Shown one piece after another: positions 10,519 to 21,127 of a stretch of 55,587 nt of DNA (position 1 is the stretch's first letter; the number at the start of each line of letters is the position of its first letter). The stretch comes from Mesorhizobium sp. L2C084A000. GTDB lineage: Bacteria; Pseudomonadota; Alphaproteobacteria; Rhizobiales; Rhizobiaceae. A model generated the notes under the pieces. It made no database searches, had not been told where the DNA came from, and saw only the letters and a program-made list of their open reading frames with translations. The stretch is from NCBI RefSeq assembly GCF_000502875.1, contig NZ_AYWX01000012.1, positions 83,605-139,191 of the forward strand, read 5' to 3'. A program made the position numbers and the translations under genes.

Positions 10519-11148
10519 ATGCCGAGTTTCGACAGCCTGTTCAACGCCTTCGTCACCATTCTCGTGACCATCGATCCGCCTGGCCTGGCGCCGCTGTTCC
10601 TGGCCGTAACGCGCGGCATGAACCGCGAGGAGCGCCAGCAGGTTTCCGTCCGTGCCTCGATCATCGGCTTCCTGGTGATGGCGTTGTTTGCAGTTGCCGG
10701 CGCATCGATCCTGTCGGTGTTCGGCATAACGTTGCCGGCCTTCCGCGTCGCCGGCGGTTTCCTGCTGTTCTTCATCGCCTTCGAGATGGTGTTCGAGCGC
10801 CGGCAGGACCGTAAGGAGAAGATCGGCGACGTCGCCATCACCAAGGACATGATCCACAACATCGCCGCCTTCCCGCTGGCGATCCCGCTGATCGCCGGCC
10901 CCGGCGCGATTTCGGCGACGGTGCTGCTTTCCGGTTCATTTCAGGGATTTGCCGCGCAGGCAGCCCTGGTCGGCATCATCTTCGTCTGCCTCGCCATCAC
11001 CTATCTGGTGTTCGTGCTGTCGGAACGCATCGACCGCATCCTCGGCCAGACTGGTCGTTCGATCCTGACCCGGCTGCTTGGCGTCATCCTGGCGGCACTG
11101 GCGGTGCAATTCGTGGCCGACGGCATCAAGGCGCTGATGGCGGGGTAA
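10519..11148 (+). CDS. marC: MarC-family inner-membrane protein
   Basis: A 209-residue hydrophobic protein with six predicted membrane helices. It has the family N-terminus FNAFVTILVTIDPPGLAPLFL and the central IAFPLAIPLIAGPGA-type segment, here NIAAFPLAIPLIAGPGAISA. MarC proteins were once linked to multiple antibiotic resistance, but that role has been withdrawn and their substrate is unknown. A strong ribosome site (GGGAGG) precedes the ATG. The gene ends 28 bases from the convergent OsmC-like gene. Confidence 0.9.
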   Translation: MPSFDSLFNAFVTILVTIDPPGLAPLFLAVTRGMNREERQQVSVRASIIGFLVMALFAVAGASILSVFGITLPAFRVAGGFLLFFIAFEMVFERRQDRKEKIGDVAITKDMIHNIAAFPLAIPLIAGPGAISATVLLSGSFQGFAAQAALVGIIFVCLAITYLVFVLSERIDRILGQTGRSILTRLLGVILAALAVQFVADGIKALMAG

Positions 11149-11175
11149 CGCGACGAGCTGCCGCCGAAGCCGGCC

Positions 11176-11601
11176 CTATTTCACCGTCGTGTCGATCACT
11201 TCGAAATCGTGGGTAATCGTCGCGGTCTTGGCCAGCATCGCAGACGCCGAGCAATATTTTTCGATCGAAAGGTCGATCGCGCGTTTCACCTTGTCGCTGG
11301 AGAGTGCCCTGCCCTTGACGACGAAATGCATATGGATGCGTGTAAAAACCCTGGGCTCGGTTTCGGCCCGGTCGGAGTCGAGTTCGACGACGCAGTCCTC
11401 GACCGCCTCGCGGCCTTTTTCGAGGATATGCACGACATCATAGGCCGAACAGCCACCGGTGCCGATCAGCACCAGCTCCATCGGGCTTGGACCCGGCGTC
11501 TTGCCTTCCGATCCGTGCGCTGTTCCGAGCACGACCTTGTGACCGCTGCCGGATTCCCCGACGAAGGTGCGCTCCTCGACCCACTTTACGCGTGCTTTCA
11601 C
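11176..11601 (-). CDS. OsmC/Ohr-family protein
   Basis: A 141-residue OsmC-fold protein. The two redox cysteines expected for peroxide-reducing OsmC/Ohr enzymes are present as Cys51 (GTGGCSAYDVV) and Cys117 (EKYCSASAML). The subtype resembles YhfA, with PSPMELVLIGTGGCSAYDV and IHMHFVVKG, more than Ohr. It may therefore handle organic hydroperoxides or an unknown thiol substrate. It is read away from ssb, which lies upstream on the same strand behind its own terminator. Confidence 0.9.
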   Translation of the reverse strand: MKARVKWVEERTFVGESGSGHKVVLGTAHGSEGKTPGPSPMELVLIGTGGCSAYDVVHILEKGREAVEDCVVELDSDRAETEPRVFTRIHMHFVVKGRALSSDKVKRAIDLSIEKYCSASAMLAKTATITHDFEVIDTTVK

Positions 11602-11659
11602 CGAACTCGTCCTTTCACCGTATTTCCTTGATCGGCCCGGTCAGCCTCAATCACGATGC

Positions 11660-11692
11660 AAAACCCCGAAAGTCCATGAATGACTCTCGGGG
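11660..11692 (-). terminator. Rho-independent terminator of ssb
   Basis: Read on the minus strand, CCCCGAGAGT pairs with ACTTTCGGGG (one mismatch) around a 9-base loop and is followed by TTTT. It lies 27 bases past the ssb stop codon and separates ssb from the OsmC-like gene. Confidence 0.8.
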
Positions 11693-11718
11693 CACTGTGT
11701 CTGACATAACTGTTGCGA

Positions 11719-12240
11719 TCAGAACGGGATTTCGTCATCCAATTCGCGCGACGAACCGCCACCGCCGCCGCTCTTGGTACCGCCGCCGCCGCGATTGAAG
11801 CCTTCGCTCGGGCTGGACTGACCGAAATCGGAACCACGGCTGCTGCCGCCACCGGTATAGCCGCCGACCTGACCGCCCTCGCCCTGTCCGCGTGCGTCGA
11901 GCATCTGCAGCTCACCGCGGAATTTCTGCAGCACGACTTCCGTCGTGTACTTGTCGGCACCGGTCTGGTCCTGCCATTTGCGCGTCTGCAACTGGCCCTC
12001 GACATAGACCTTCATGCCCTTCTTCAGATACTGCTCCGCCACCTTGGCGATGCCCTCATTGAAGATGACGACGTTGTGCCACTCGGTTTTTTCCTTGCGT
12101 TCGCCGGAATTCTTGTCGCGCCAGCTTTCCGATGTGGCGATGCGGATGTTGACGACCGGTTCACCCGAATTCAGGCGACGGATTTCGGGATCCGCGCCGA
12201 GATTGCCGACCAGAATGACCTTGTTGACGCTACCCGCCAT
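11719..12240 (-). CDS. ssb: Single-stranded DNA-binding protein
   Basis: SSB coats single-stranded DNA in replication, recombination and repair. This 173-residue protein has the OB fold in residues 1-110 (NKVILVGNLGADPEIRRLNS, then TEWHNVVIF and KKGMKVYVEGQL). A glycine/serine-rich flexible linker follows, and the acidic partner-binding tip is DDEIPF. It has its own terminator downstream. A perfect LexA box sits about 100 bases upstream, so it is probably SOS-induced, as uvrA in this window should be. Confidence 0.96.
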   Translation of the reverse strand: MAGSVNKVILVGNLGADPEIRRLNSGEPVVNIRIATSESWRDKNSGERKEKTEWHNVVIFNEGIAKVAEQYLKKGMKVYVEGQLQTRKWQDQTGADKYTTEVVLQKFRGELQMLDARGQGEGGQVGGYTGGGSSRGSDFGQSSPSEGFNRGGGGTKSGGGGGSSRELDDEIPF

Positions 12241-12341
12241 GATATTTCTCCGCGCTCATCCGAAACAAATTTTTGTCGCAGCACCTTACAGGCTGCAGGC
12301 GATCGCCGCTTGCCATGGCTGCCTTTACCCACAAGGTTTTT

Positions 12342-12356
12342 GTTCCCTTTTCGTTC
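12342..12356. promoter_or_regulatory. LexA (SOS) box upstream of ssb
   Basis: GTTC at 12342-12345 and GTTC at 12353-12356 are separated by exactly 7 bases, the alphaproteobacterial LexA operator GTTC-N7-GTTC. It lies about 100 bases before the ssb start and about 110 bases before the oppositely oriented ArsR gene, so it could affect either; ssb is the known type of target. Confidence 0.75.
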
Positions 12357-12466
12357 TTATCCGCATCGCTGCTTATTGTCAAGGAATGGCAGCAATGCCG
12401 AAGCCGCTCATATGGGTTTGAAAAGACCGCTTGCCAAATCAATAAGTATTCACTTATGCTTTTGGC

Positions 12467-12781
12467 ATGATCGAAGCAGAGATTTTCCGGGCACTGGCCG
12501 ACCCGACGCGCCGCGCCGTCTTTGAGCGGCTGGCCGCCGGCGAGATGAGCGTGTCGGAATTGCGCACCGGGATGACGGTGTCGCAGCCCGCGGTGTCGCA
12601 GCATCTGGCGGTGCTGCGTGGGGCCGGGCTGGTGGTCGAGCGGCGAGCCGGCCGCAACGCCTATTACCGCGCCGATCCGCAGGGGCTCGCCCCCTTGCTC
12701 TCCTGGATCGAACGCTACCGGACCTTCTGGCCGGAGCGCATCGAAAGGCTGAAGGCGGTTTTGAAGGACATGGATCAATGA
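12467..12781 (+). CDS. ArsR-family winged-helix regulator
   Basis: A 104-residue helix-turn-helix protein with the ArsR-type core IFRALADPTRRAVFERLAAG and recognition helix VSQPAVSQHLAVLRGAGLV, then the wing RRAGRNAYYRADPQGL. The cysteine/histidine metal-binding motifs of ArsR/SmtB are absent. It belongs to the metal-independent subgroup usually paired with an SRPBCC (AHSA1-like) gene, as here: its TGA overlaps the ATG of the next gene (ATGA). It most likely controls its own two-gene operon. Confidence 0.9.
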   Translation: MIEAEIFRALADPTRRAVFERLAAGEMSVSELRTGMTVSQPAVSQHLAVLRGAGLVVERRAGRNAYYRADPQGLAPLLSWIERYRTFWPERIERLKAVLKDMDQ

Positions 12782-13269
12782 AGAAGGCGGGATCAACGAC
12801 CAACGCGGGCCAAAGCGACGCCGCGGATGCGCTCGAGTTCGAGTACGAGCTTGCCGAGCCGCCGGAAAAGGTCTGGCGGGCCCTGACCGTACCGGAATTG
12901 CTCGCCGCCTGGATGATGCCGAACGACATCAGACCCGAGATGGGCAACCGTTTTGCCTTCGCCGGAACGGGCGCGTCGATCGAATGCGAAATCCTCGACG
13001 CCGATCCCGAGAAGCTGCTGCGCTATTCCTGGCGGGAGCAGCCGGGCGACGCAGCCAGGCAGGATCCGCTCGACAGCACCGTCACCTTCACACTTGCCCG
13101 AACCGTTTCCGGCGGCACGCATCTGCGTGTCGTCCATGACGGCTTTGCCCGCAAGGCCATGCCTGCCGTCGCCATGGCAGGCGCCGGCTGCCGGCTTTCG
13201 CTCGATGCAAACAGGTCACCTAAGCCAATCGCCGCAAACACGCCTCGCCTCCTGCTGCGCGCGGCCTGA
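12778..13269 (+). CDS. SRPBCC (AHSA1-like) domain protein
   Basis: A 163-residue START/SRPBCC-fold protein, overlapping the ArsR gene by four bases. The core begins FEYELAEPPEKVWRALTVPE, followed by LAAWMMPNDIRPEMGNRF and the strands LLRYSWRE and THLRVVHDGF. Such proteins bind hydrophobic ligands in a central cavity, and the pair ArsR/SRPBCC is a recurrent two-gene operon of unknown signal. After residue 130 the sequence becomes less typical (LDANRSPKPIAANTPRLLLRAA), but there is no visible frameshift. Confidence 0.85.
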   Translation: MKKAGSTTNAGQSDAADALEFEYELAEPPEKVWRALTVPELLAAWMMPNDIRPEMGNRFAFAGTGASIECEILDADPEKLLRYSWREQPGDAARQDPLDSTVTFTLARTVSGGTHLRVVHDGFARKAMPAVAMAGAGCRLSLDANRSPKPIAANTPRLLLRAA

Positions 13270-13292
13270 AAACAAACAGACGGAGAGAGACA

Positions 13293-13826
13293 ATGAGCGG
13301 TGTTGCCAATCTGGTTCCGATGGTGATCGAGCAATCGAGCCGCGGCGAACGCGCCTTCGACATCTTTTCACGACTGCTGCGCGAGCGCATCGTCTTCATC
13401 AACGGTGAGATCAACGACGACATCTCGGCGTTGGTCTGCGCGCAGCTTCTGTCGCTGGAATCGGACAATCCCGACAAGGAGATCTCGCTCTACATCAACT
13501 CGCCGGGCGGCGTGGTCACCAGCGGCTTCGCCATCTACGACACAATGCAATACATCAGCTGCCCGGTGTCGACCGTATGCATGGGGTTTGCCGCATCGAT
13601 GGGCTCGTTCCTGCTGATGGCAGGCGCACCGGGGCGCCGGTTCTCGCTGCCGAACGCCACCATCCTGCTGCATCAGCCGCTGGGCGGGTTCCAGGGCCAG
13701 GCCTCCGACATCCAGCGCCATGCCGAGCGCATCGGCCGGACGAAACGGCACATGGCCGAACTCTACGCGCAGCATTGCGGCCGCAGCTATGAAGAGGTCG
13801 AGCGCACGCTGGACCGCGTGCAATGA
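13293..13826 (+). CDS. clpP: C-terminally truncated ClpP-like protease subunit
   Basis: A ClpP paralogue of only 177 residues; family members usually have about 195-210. Residues 1-170 align well: VPMVIEQSSRGERAFDIFSR, the oxyanion-loop NSPGGVVTSG, catalytic Ser102 in GFAASMGSF and His127 in LLHQPLGG. The protein stops at ERTLDRVQ, exactly where the third catalytic residue should stand. The expected Asp (as in xxDRDxF) is Val176, and the C-terminal handle residues are missing. It may be inactive, a structural partner in mixed ClpP rings, or a decaying gene. A good ribosome site (GGAGAG) precedes the start. It directly follows the ArsR/SRPBCC operon. Confidence 0.85.
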   Translation: MSGVANLVPMVIEQSSRGERAFDIFSRLLRERIVFINGEINDDISALVCAQLLSLESDNPDKEISLYINSPGGVVTSGFAIYDTMQYISCPVSTVCMGFAASMGSFLLMAGAPGRRFSLPNATILLHQPLGGFQGQASDIQRHAERIGRTKRHMAELYAQHCGRSYEEVERTLDRVQ

Positions 13827-13938
13827 TCTGGACTGATGAGTGTCGGTCATCCCAAGACTATAGTGGCGCGCCGCCGATGGAACCAGACCGGCATCGTCAA
13901 ATCTTCGACAGCCGGACGGACTCCGATCCGGCCCTGGC

Positions 13939-14300
13939 TCACGCCGCCTTTTTTCGCGTGTCGAAAACAGGACCGCCCGCGAGGCCCAGGCATGGGGCAT
14001 CGTCGACCATGGGCCCGATCGAGCTGGCGCCGACATCGACGGTGATGCTGCCGGAAATCCTGACATCCGTATCGCCGATCTTGAACTGGCCGTTGCCGTT
14101 TGCCGGGAAACGCGTCGTCGGGCTCCGGAGCCGGCTTGGCGATGCGGTAGTCACCGGTTACGGCCGGGCAGGGCGCCTTTTTGCGTTGACGGCGAACTGT
14201 CTTCGGCAAGTGCCGCGCCGCTGATGAGGCCCGCAATGGCGAGCGCTACAACGGCGATGACGCGGTGGCCGCGCCACTGACAGTCTGTCGGCGCGTGCTG
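13939..14300 (-). pseudogene. Decayed small secreted-protein gene with two frameshifts
   Basis: Three reading frames on the minus strand join into one plausible protein. Near 14265-14170 there is a signal peptide (RVIAVVALAIAGLISGAALA then EDSSPSTQKGAL). A second frame continues CPAVTGDYRIAKPAPEPDDA near 14165-14105. A third frame continues NGNGQFKIGDTDVRISGSIT from about 14103 and ends at 13939. No frame has a good start with ribosome site. I infer a secreted protein inactivated by two indels; the 5' limit is approximate. The 110 bases between the ClpP stop and this remnant hold nothing I recognise. Confidence 0.5.
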
Positions 14301-14340
14301 CGTTGCGCCTGTCGCCAACAGACAATCCGCACATGAAAAC

Positions 14341-14379
14341 GGCCCCGCCGTGCTTTGCGCAAACGGACGGGGCCTTTTT
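14341..14379. terminator. Orphan bidirectional terminator
   Basis: GGCCCCGCCGT and ACGGACGGGGCC form a near-perfect GC stem (14341-14374) around TTTGCGCAA, followed on the plus strand by TTTTT and on the minus strand by GTTTTC. No intact gene reads into it from either side. The stretch 14380-14830 beyond it contains short inverted repeats (for example around 14655-14690) but no gene I can support. Confidence 0.75.
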
Positions 14380-14834
14380 GGATCTCAAATCCAATCTCTA
14401 CCGGGAGTGTACTGCCGGCATTTGATTTCGGATGCAACGCGGCGTTCAACCGACGATCCGACTAACAGTCTCTGATTTTTACGGGGATATGGCAGGTCAC
14501 GGTTTGTCGGGTGGCGAAAACGCTAAACCCTGGCACTTATGCCTGCCGCCGCTCCAGTAACAACTGGAACCCTATGGGACGATCCGGTGGCGTCATAGCT
14601 CCGCTCCTTTGTCCATTGCGACGTTGTCGTCACGAAGCACAAATCGCAAATGCCTGCGGCGTCTCGCAGGCCGCCTTTGGGCGGCGAGGCCATCGAAAGA
14701 CGGCCGTCTTCGTTGACTGCTGGAGACTGCTCCCGTCAGCTGGTGGCGTCAACCATCAATAGCCGGTTACCGAAAAATGTGATCGCCGGAAGGTTACGTG
14801 CAGGTCAGCTTTTGCACAGCTTTGTCAGGAGCGT

Positions 14835-14849
14835 GTTCGGCCTTTGTTC
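14835..14849. promoter_or_regulatory. uvrA: LexA (SOS) box upstream of uvrA
   Basis: GTTC at 14835-14838 and GTTC at 14846-14849 with exactly 7 intervening bases form a perfect alphaproteobacterial LexA operator, about 150 bases before the uvrA start. This predicts induction of uvrA by DNA damage. Confidence 0.8.
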
Positions 14850-15000
14850 TTTCCGCTTGCCCGTTCACGCGAAAGACGGTTAAACGCTTTGGTCGGGAAT
14901 TGTGGCGTCTCTCGACGTGGCGGCAAAACTACCTACATAGGGGATGGCCGGGAAAACCCGCCATTCCAGGAAATTCCAGATTCTGAGGCGGCGACCGGCT

Positions 15001-17922
<2,922 letters not shown>

Positions 17923-17953
17923 TCGGACCGGTTGGCGCCTGGAGAGCTTTTGA

Positions 17954-18424
17954 ATGAAAATCAGAAGAGCGCTTGCCGGTGATCTCCAAACTGTCGTCTC
18001 GCTGACGGAAGCGGCCTATGCGCCTTACACTGCACTGTTAGGCGCACCGCCGATCCCAGTCACCGAAGACTATACGCCGCGCATCGCGCGCGGCGAGGTG
18101 TGGGTGTTGGAAAGCGGCAGCGAAATTGCCGGAGTACTCACACTGGAACGGCACGACGATCACGCGATGATCTTCTCCGTCGCGGTCTCTCCTGACTTTC
18201 AGGGCAAAGGCTTCGGTATTGCGTTGCTCAAACACGCGGACGAACAGACGCGGCTGTGGCGCTTGCCCGAGGTGCGGCTTTACACCAACGCCAGGATGGA
18301 GCGGAACATCGCGCTCTATCTGGCCTACGGTTTCCACGAAACGGGTCGCCGGCCCAATCCCTACCGGCCGGGATGGGTGCTCGTCGACATGGCAAAAGTC
18401 GTCGATGAGACCACCGCGGCCTGA
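17954..18424 (+). CDS. GNAT-family N-acetyltransferase
   Basis: A 156-residue protein with the acetyl-CoA binding core of GNAT enzymes: MIFSVAVSPDFQGKGFGIAL (motif A, with Q-x-x-G-x-G) at about residues 75-95, then RLYTNARMERNIALYLAYGFHETGR. The N-terminus MKIRRALAGDLQTVVSLTEA is also typical. The acceptor substrate is unknown. It lies 31 bases after uvrA and 25 bases before a DUF72 gene on the same strand, so the three may be partly cotranscribed. Confidence 0.9.
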   Translation: MKIRRALAGDLQTVVSLTEAAYAPYTALLGAPPIPVTEDYTPRIARGEVWVLESGSEIAGVLTLERHDDHAMIFSVAVSPDFQGKGFGIALLKHADEQTRLWRLPEVRLYTNARMERNIALYLAYGFHETGRRPNPYRPGWVLVDMAKVVDETTAA

Positions 18425-18449
18425 TTTTTTCAGCACTGGGAGGATGACA

Positions 18450-19271
18450 ATGAGCACATCGGGAACAATCCGCGCCGGCATGGGCGGCTGGACCTTCGAG
18501 CCCTGGGATACGTCCTTCTATCCCGACAAGCTTCCCAAGGCCAAGCAGCTGAACTACGCCACTCGCCAGGTGCCGAGCATCGAGGTCAACGGCACTTACT
18601 ATTCCAGCTTCAAGGAGCCGACCTTCGTTAAATGGGCCAACGAGGCGCCGGACGGTTTCGTGTACTCGCTAAAGGGCAACCGCTTCGTCACCAACCGGCG
18701 CGTGCTCGGCGAGGCCGGCGAATCGATGATGCGCTTCCTCGGCTCGGGTGTTGCCGCGCTCGGTGAAAAGCTCGGGCCGATCCTGTGGCAGTTCGCGCCG
18801 ACCAAGAAATTCGATCCGGACGATTTCGAAGCCTTTTTGAAACTGCTGCCGGAAAAGCAGGACGGCGTTGGGCTGCGCCATGCGCTCGAAGTCCGCAACG
18901 ACAGTTTTGTCGTGCCGGAATTCGCAGCACTTGCCCGAAAATACAAGGCCGCGATCGTTTACGCCGACCATGCCAAATATCCCGACATCGCCGATGTCAC
19001 CGGTGATTTCGTCTACGCCCGGCTGCAGACCGGCAGCGATGACAATCCCGACTGCTACACGCCGAAAGGCCTCGATGAATGGGCCGCGCGGGTAAAGATT
19101 TGGGCGCAAGGCAAGCAGCCGGCCGACCTGCGGCGCGCCGACCCCGCCACCGATGCGCCGGTCAAGCCGCGCGACGTGTTCGTCTACTTCATCACCGAGG
19201 GCAAGGTGCGCGCGCCGTTCGGCGCCATGGCACTGATGAAGCGAGTGGACCAGGGTCAGCCGGTGCCCTGA
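18450..19271 (+). CDS. DUF72 domain-containing protein
   Basis: A 273-residue TIM-barrel-like protein of the DUF72 (YecE) family, recognised from GMGGWTFEPWDTSFYP, the VNGTYYSSFKEPTFVKWANE segment, FVYSLKGNRFVTN, GPILWQFAPTKKF and the later VYARLQTG. The family is widespread and its reaction is unknown. An earlier in-frame ATG at 18444 lies directly against the GGGAGG ribosome site; the ATG at 18450 has the better 6-base spacing. Confidence 0.9.
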   Translation: MSTSGTIRAGMGGWTFEPWDTSFYPDKLPKAKQLNYATRQVPSIEVNGTYYSSFKEPTFVKWANEAPDGFVYSLKGNRFVTNRRVLGEAGESMMRFLGSGVAALGEKLGPILWQFAPTKKFDPDDFEAFLKLLPEKQDGVGLRHALEVRNDSFVVPEFAALARKYKAAIVYADHAKYPDIADVTGDFVYARLQTGSDDNPDCYTPKGLDEWAARVKIWAQGKQPADLRRADPATDAPVKPRDVFVYFITEGKVRAPFGAMALMKRVDQGQPVP

Positions 19272-19386
19272 CGCAGCGGAATCATGGCATCTTCGCTACC
19301 GTCGTAACCTTATCGATACCTCCTTGCTGCATGAATCCAGCCGAACCAGTCGCAGATTTGGGCCGCCGCGGGCAAGGACGAGGGGC

Positions 19387-20538
19387 ATGTCGCTCGACTA
19401 CACTTCACTTCTGCTGGCTGTCGGTTTTTCCGCTGCCTGCCTGAGCCTGACATTGTTTGGCATGTGGCTGACCGCTCGCTCGGAGAAATTCCTGCTGACA
19501 TGGGCGATCAGTCTGGTGTTCGTGGTCGGCGATATTTTTGTCTATGACGCCTATATCGATATGCCCGGGCGCCTGCTCGGCATCGCCACGCTGGCTTTCC
19601 TCCTGCTCGGTTTCTCGACAATGCTGGGCGCGGCCTACCAGTTCAGAACCGGCGGCTCGCCAGTGCCGCGAACGGTGCTTGGCAGCGCCATTTCGCTGGC
19701 CGTGACGTTGCCTCCGATGGCTCTAGGCTATGACGGGCTGGGCTTCATGTTCGAAAATGCCTTCGCCGCCTTGCTTCTGTTCGCAACGGCGGTCGAATAC
19801 TGGAAAGGCCGCGACGAAGCCCCTGCCCTGACGATCGGTATCACCGCGCTCTATTCCGCCACGGCCGCATCCTTCGCTCTCTGCGCCATGGTTCTAGCCT
19901 TGGATGGAAAGCTGGTCCTTGGACATGCGCCAAGCAACTGGGCCGAGGAACTGAGCCTCATCATCGTCATCGCCAGCATGACCGGGATCGGGGCGCTTTC
20001 CCTGGCCCTGAACCAGGGACGTCTGGCCCGGCATCACCGCCACAATGCCCTGACCGACCCGCTGACCGGCCTGCTCAACCGCCGCGCCCTGTTCGACCTG
20101 CACGGCGATGCGCCGGTCGGCGCCTTCACGGCGGTGGTCGTCTTCGATCTCGACAACTTCAAGGCCGTCAACGACGAATTCGGCCACGCCGCCGGCGATG
20201 AGGTGCTGAAGGTGTTCGCACGGGAACTCGCCGGCAATCTCCGCCCGGGCGACGTCGCCGCGCGCATGGGCGGCGAGGAATTCGCGCTGGTGCTGAAGCG
20301 GACCTTGCCCGAAACGGTGGAGGCCACCGCCGAGGCCATACGGACAGCTTTTGCCGCGCACCGCATCGAAACCGAGACAGGCTCGCTGATATGCACGGTC
20401 AGTGCCGGATTTGCTTTCGGCACCAAGGAAGGTCTCGGCTTCGACAAGGTGCTCAATACCGCCGACAAGGCGCTCTACGACGCCAAGCGCGGTGGCCGCA
20501 ACCGCGTCACCGCCTCTCCGTTCAGGCGCGCAGGCTGA
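19387..20538 (+). CDS. Membrane-bound diguanylate cyclase (GGDEF)
   Basis: A 383-residue protein. Residues 1-215 hold about six to seven hydrophobic helices with no recognised sensor fold. The GGDEF domain follows from DPLTGLLNRRALFDLHGD. The catalytic motif is GGEEF at residues 295-299, which is active in known enzymes. An intact inhibitory site RPGD lies exactly five residues upstream, so product inhibition by c-di-GMP is expected. It should make c-di-GMP from GTP at the inner membrane. Start MSLDYTSLLL is chosen for its ribosome site (GGACGAGGGG) and hydrophobic start. No EAL domain is present. Confidence 0.93.
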   Translation: MSLDYTSLLLAVGFSAACLSLTLFGMWLTARSEKFLLTWAISLVFVVGDIFVYDAYIDMPGRLLGIATLAFLLLGFSTMLGAAYQFRTGGSPVPRTVLGSAISLAVTLPPMALGYDGLGFMFENAFAALLLFATAVEYWKGRDEAPALTIGITALYSATAASFALCAMVLALDGKLVLGHAPSNWAEELSLIIVIASMTGIGALSLALNQGRLARHHRHNALTDPLTGLLNRRALFDLHGDAPVGAFTAVVVFDLDNFKAVNDEFGHAAGDEVLKVFARELAGNLRPGDVAARMGGEEFALVLKRTLPETVEATAEAIRTAFAAHRIETETGSLICTVSAGFAFGTKEGLGFDKVLNTADKALYDAKRGGRNRVTASPFRRAG

Positions 20539-20582
20539 TCGCGCATCTGTGGCAGCCACGATCACGATGAGCTGTGCGACTT

Positions 20583-20682
20583 CCAGAGCATTTCACCGTT
20601 TCAAGGAAACGGCGAGCTGCTCTAACCCGTTGTCTGATGCAATTATCCAGGGAAAGCGCTTCGCACTTTTCCCAGAATTGCT
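20583..20682. repeat. Rhizobial palindromic intergenic repeat (two hairpins)
   Basis: AGAGCATTTCACCGTTTC at 20585-20602 pairs imperfectly with GAAACGGCGAGCTGCTCT ending at 20623. A second imperfect palindrome follows (AATTATCCAGGGAAA against TTTTCCCAGAATT, 20641-20679). This AGAGCATTT...CGTTTC...GCTCTAACCC pattern is a repeat type I recognise from Mesorhizobium and other rhizobial intergenic regions. Confidence 0.7.
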
Positions 20683-20859
20683 CTACGCCGCCATCACGAT
20701 TTCATTGAATGCATCCAGGTCGACATAGAAGACCTTGGTGATCTCCTCGATCAGGTCGTCATGGCCGTAGCCTTGGGACTTCAAGATGTTGATGGCAGTG
20801 ATGATATCGACGCGCTCGGTAAGCCGCCGCTTCTGGTAGTCCTCGACGTAACGTTCCAT
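20683..20859 (-). CDS. Small conserved rhizobial protein, unknown function
   Basis: A 58-residue ORF beginning MERYVEDYQKRRLTERVDII and ending FNEIVMAA. It is highly charged and mostly alpha-helical, with no signal or membrane segment. The codons look like those of real genes, and I recall near-identical small proteins in other Hyphomicrobiales. The palindromic repeat begins immediately after its stop codon. From 20860 to 21127 there is no gene that I can support. The function is unknown. Confidence 0.65.
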   Translation of the reverse strand: MERYVEDYQKRRLTERVDIITAINILKSQGYGHDDLIEEITKVFYVDLDAFNEIVMAA

Positions 20860-21127
20860 GGCTGTCCCTTAGCCTGTGTGCCCAAACGCGTTGAACGACA
20901 AAGATCGCAGGAGAGAAGCTAGGAAGCCTTGCTTGCGTGAGACTTGCCGGTGATAGCCGCGGCCTCGATCTGCGATAAACCAGACTGGTACGGAAGCGGC
21001 CGACTCACAAAAGCCTAGGAAAAGACTAGCACGCAGTTGCCGATGCACCAGAGACGCTGATGCAGGGCCGGAGAAATATTGGATTTGGCAAGGACTTCGG
21101 ATCGTCAACTGAAGTGCGGCGGCGATT

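Noticed and set aside
12467..13269. ArsR/SRPBCC pair as a toxin-antitoxin or defence module
   Set aside because: The two-gene ArsR plus SRPBCC arrangement is a common non-defence operon, and neither protein has a nuclease or toxin motif.
14380..14830. Possible tmRNA, 6S RNA or RNase P RNA in the gap before uvrA
   Set aside because: I found none of the signature sequences (tag-coding frame, GAGGAAAGTCC core or long symmetric stem).
14846..14866. A second GTTC pair (GTTC at 14846 and again near 14862) as a further LexA box
   Set aside because: The spacing is 13 bases, not the 7 needed for the alphaproteobacterial operator.
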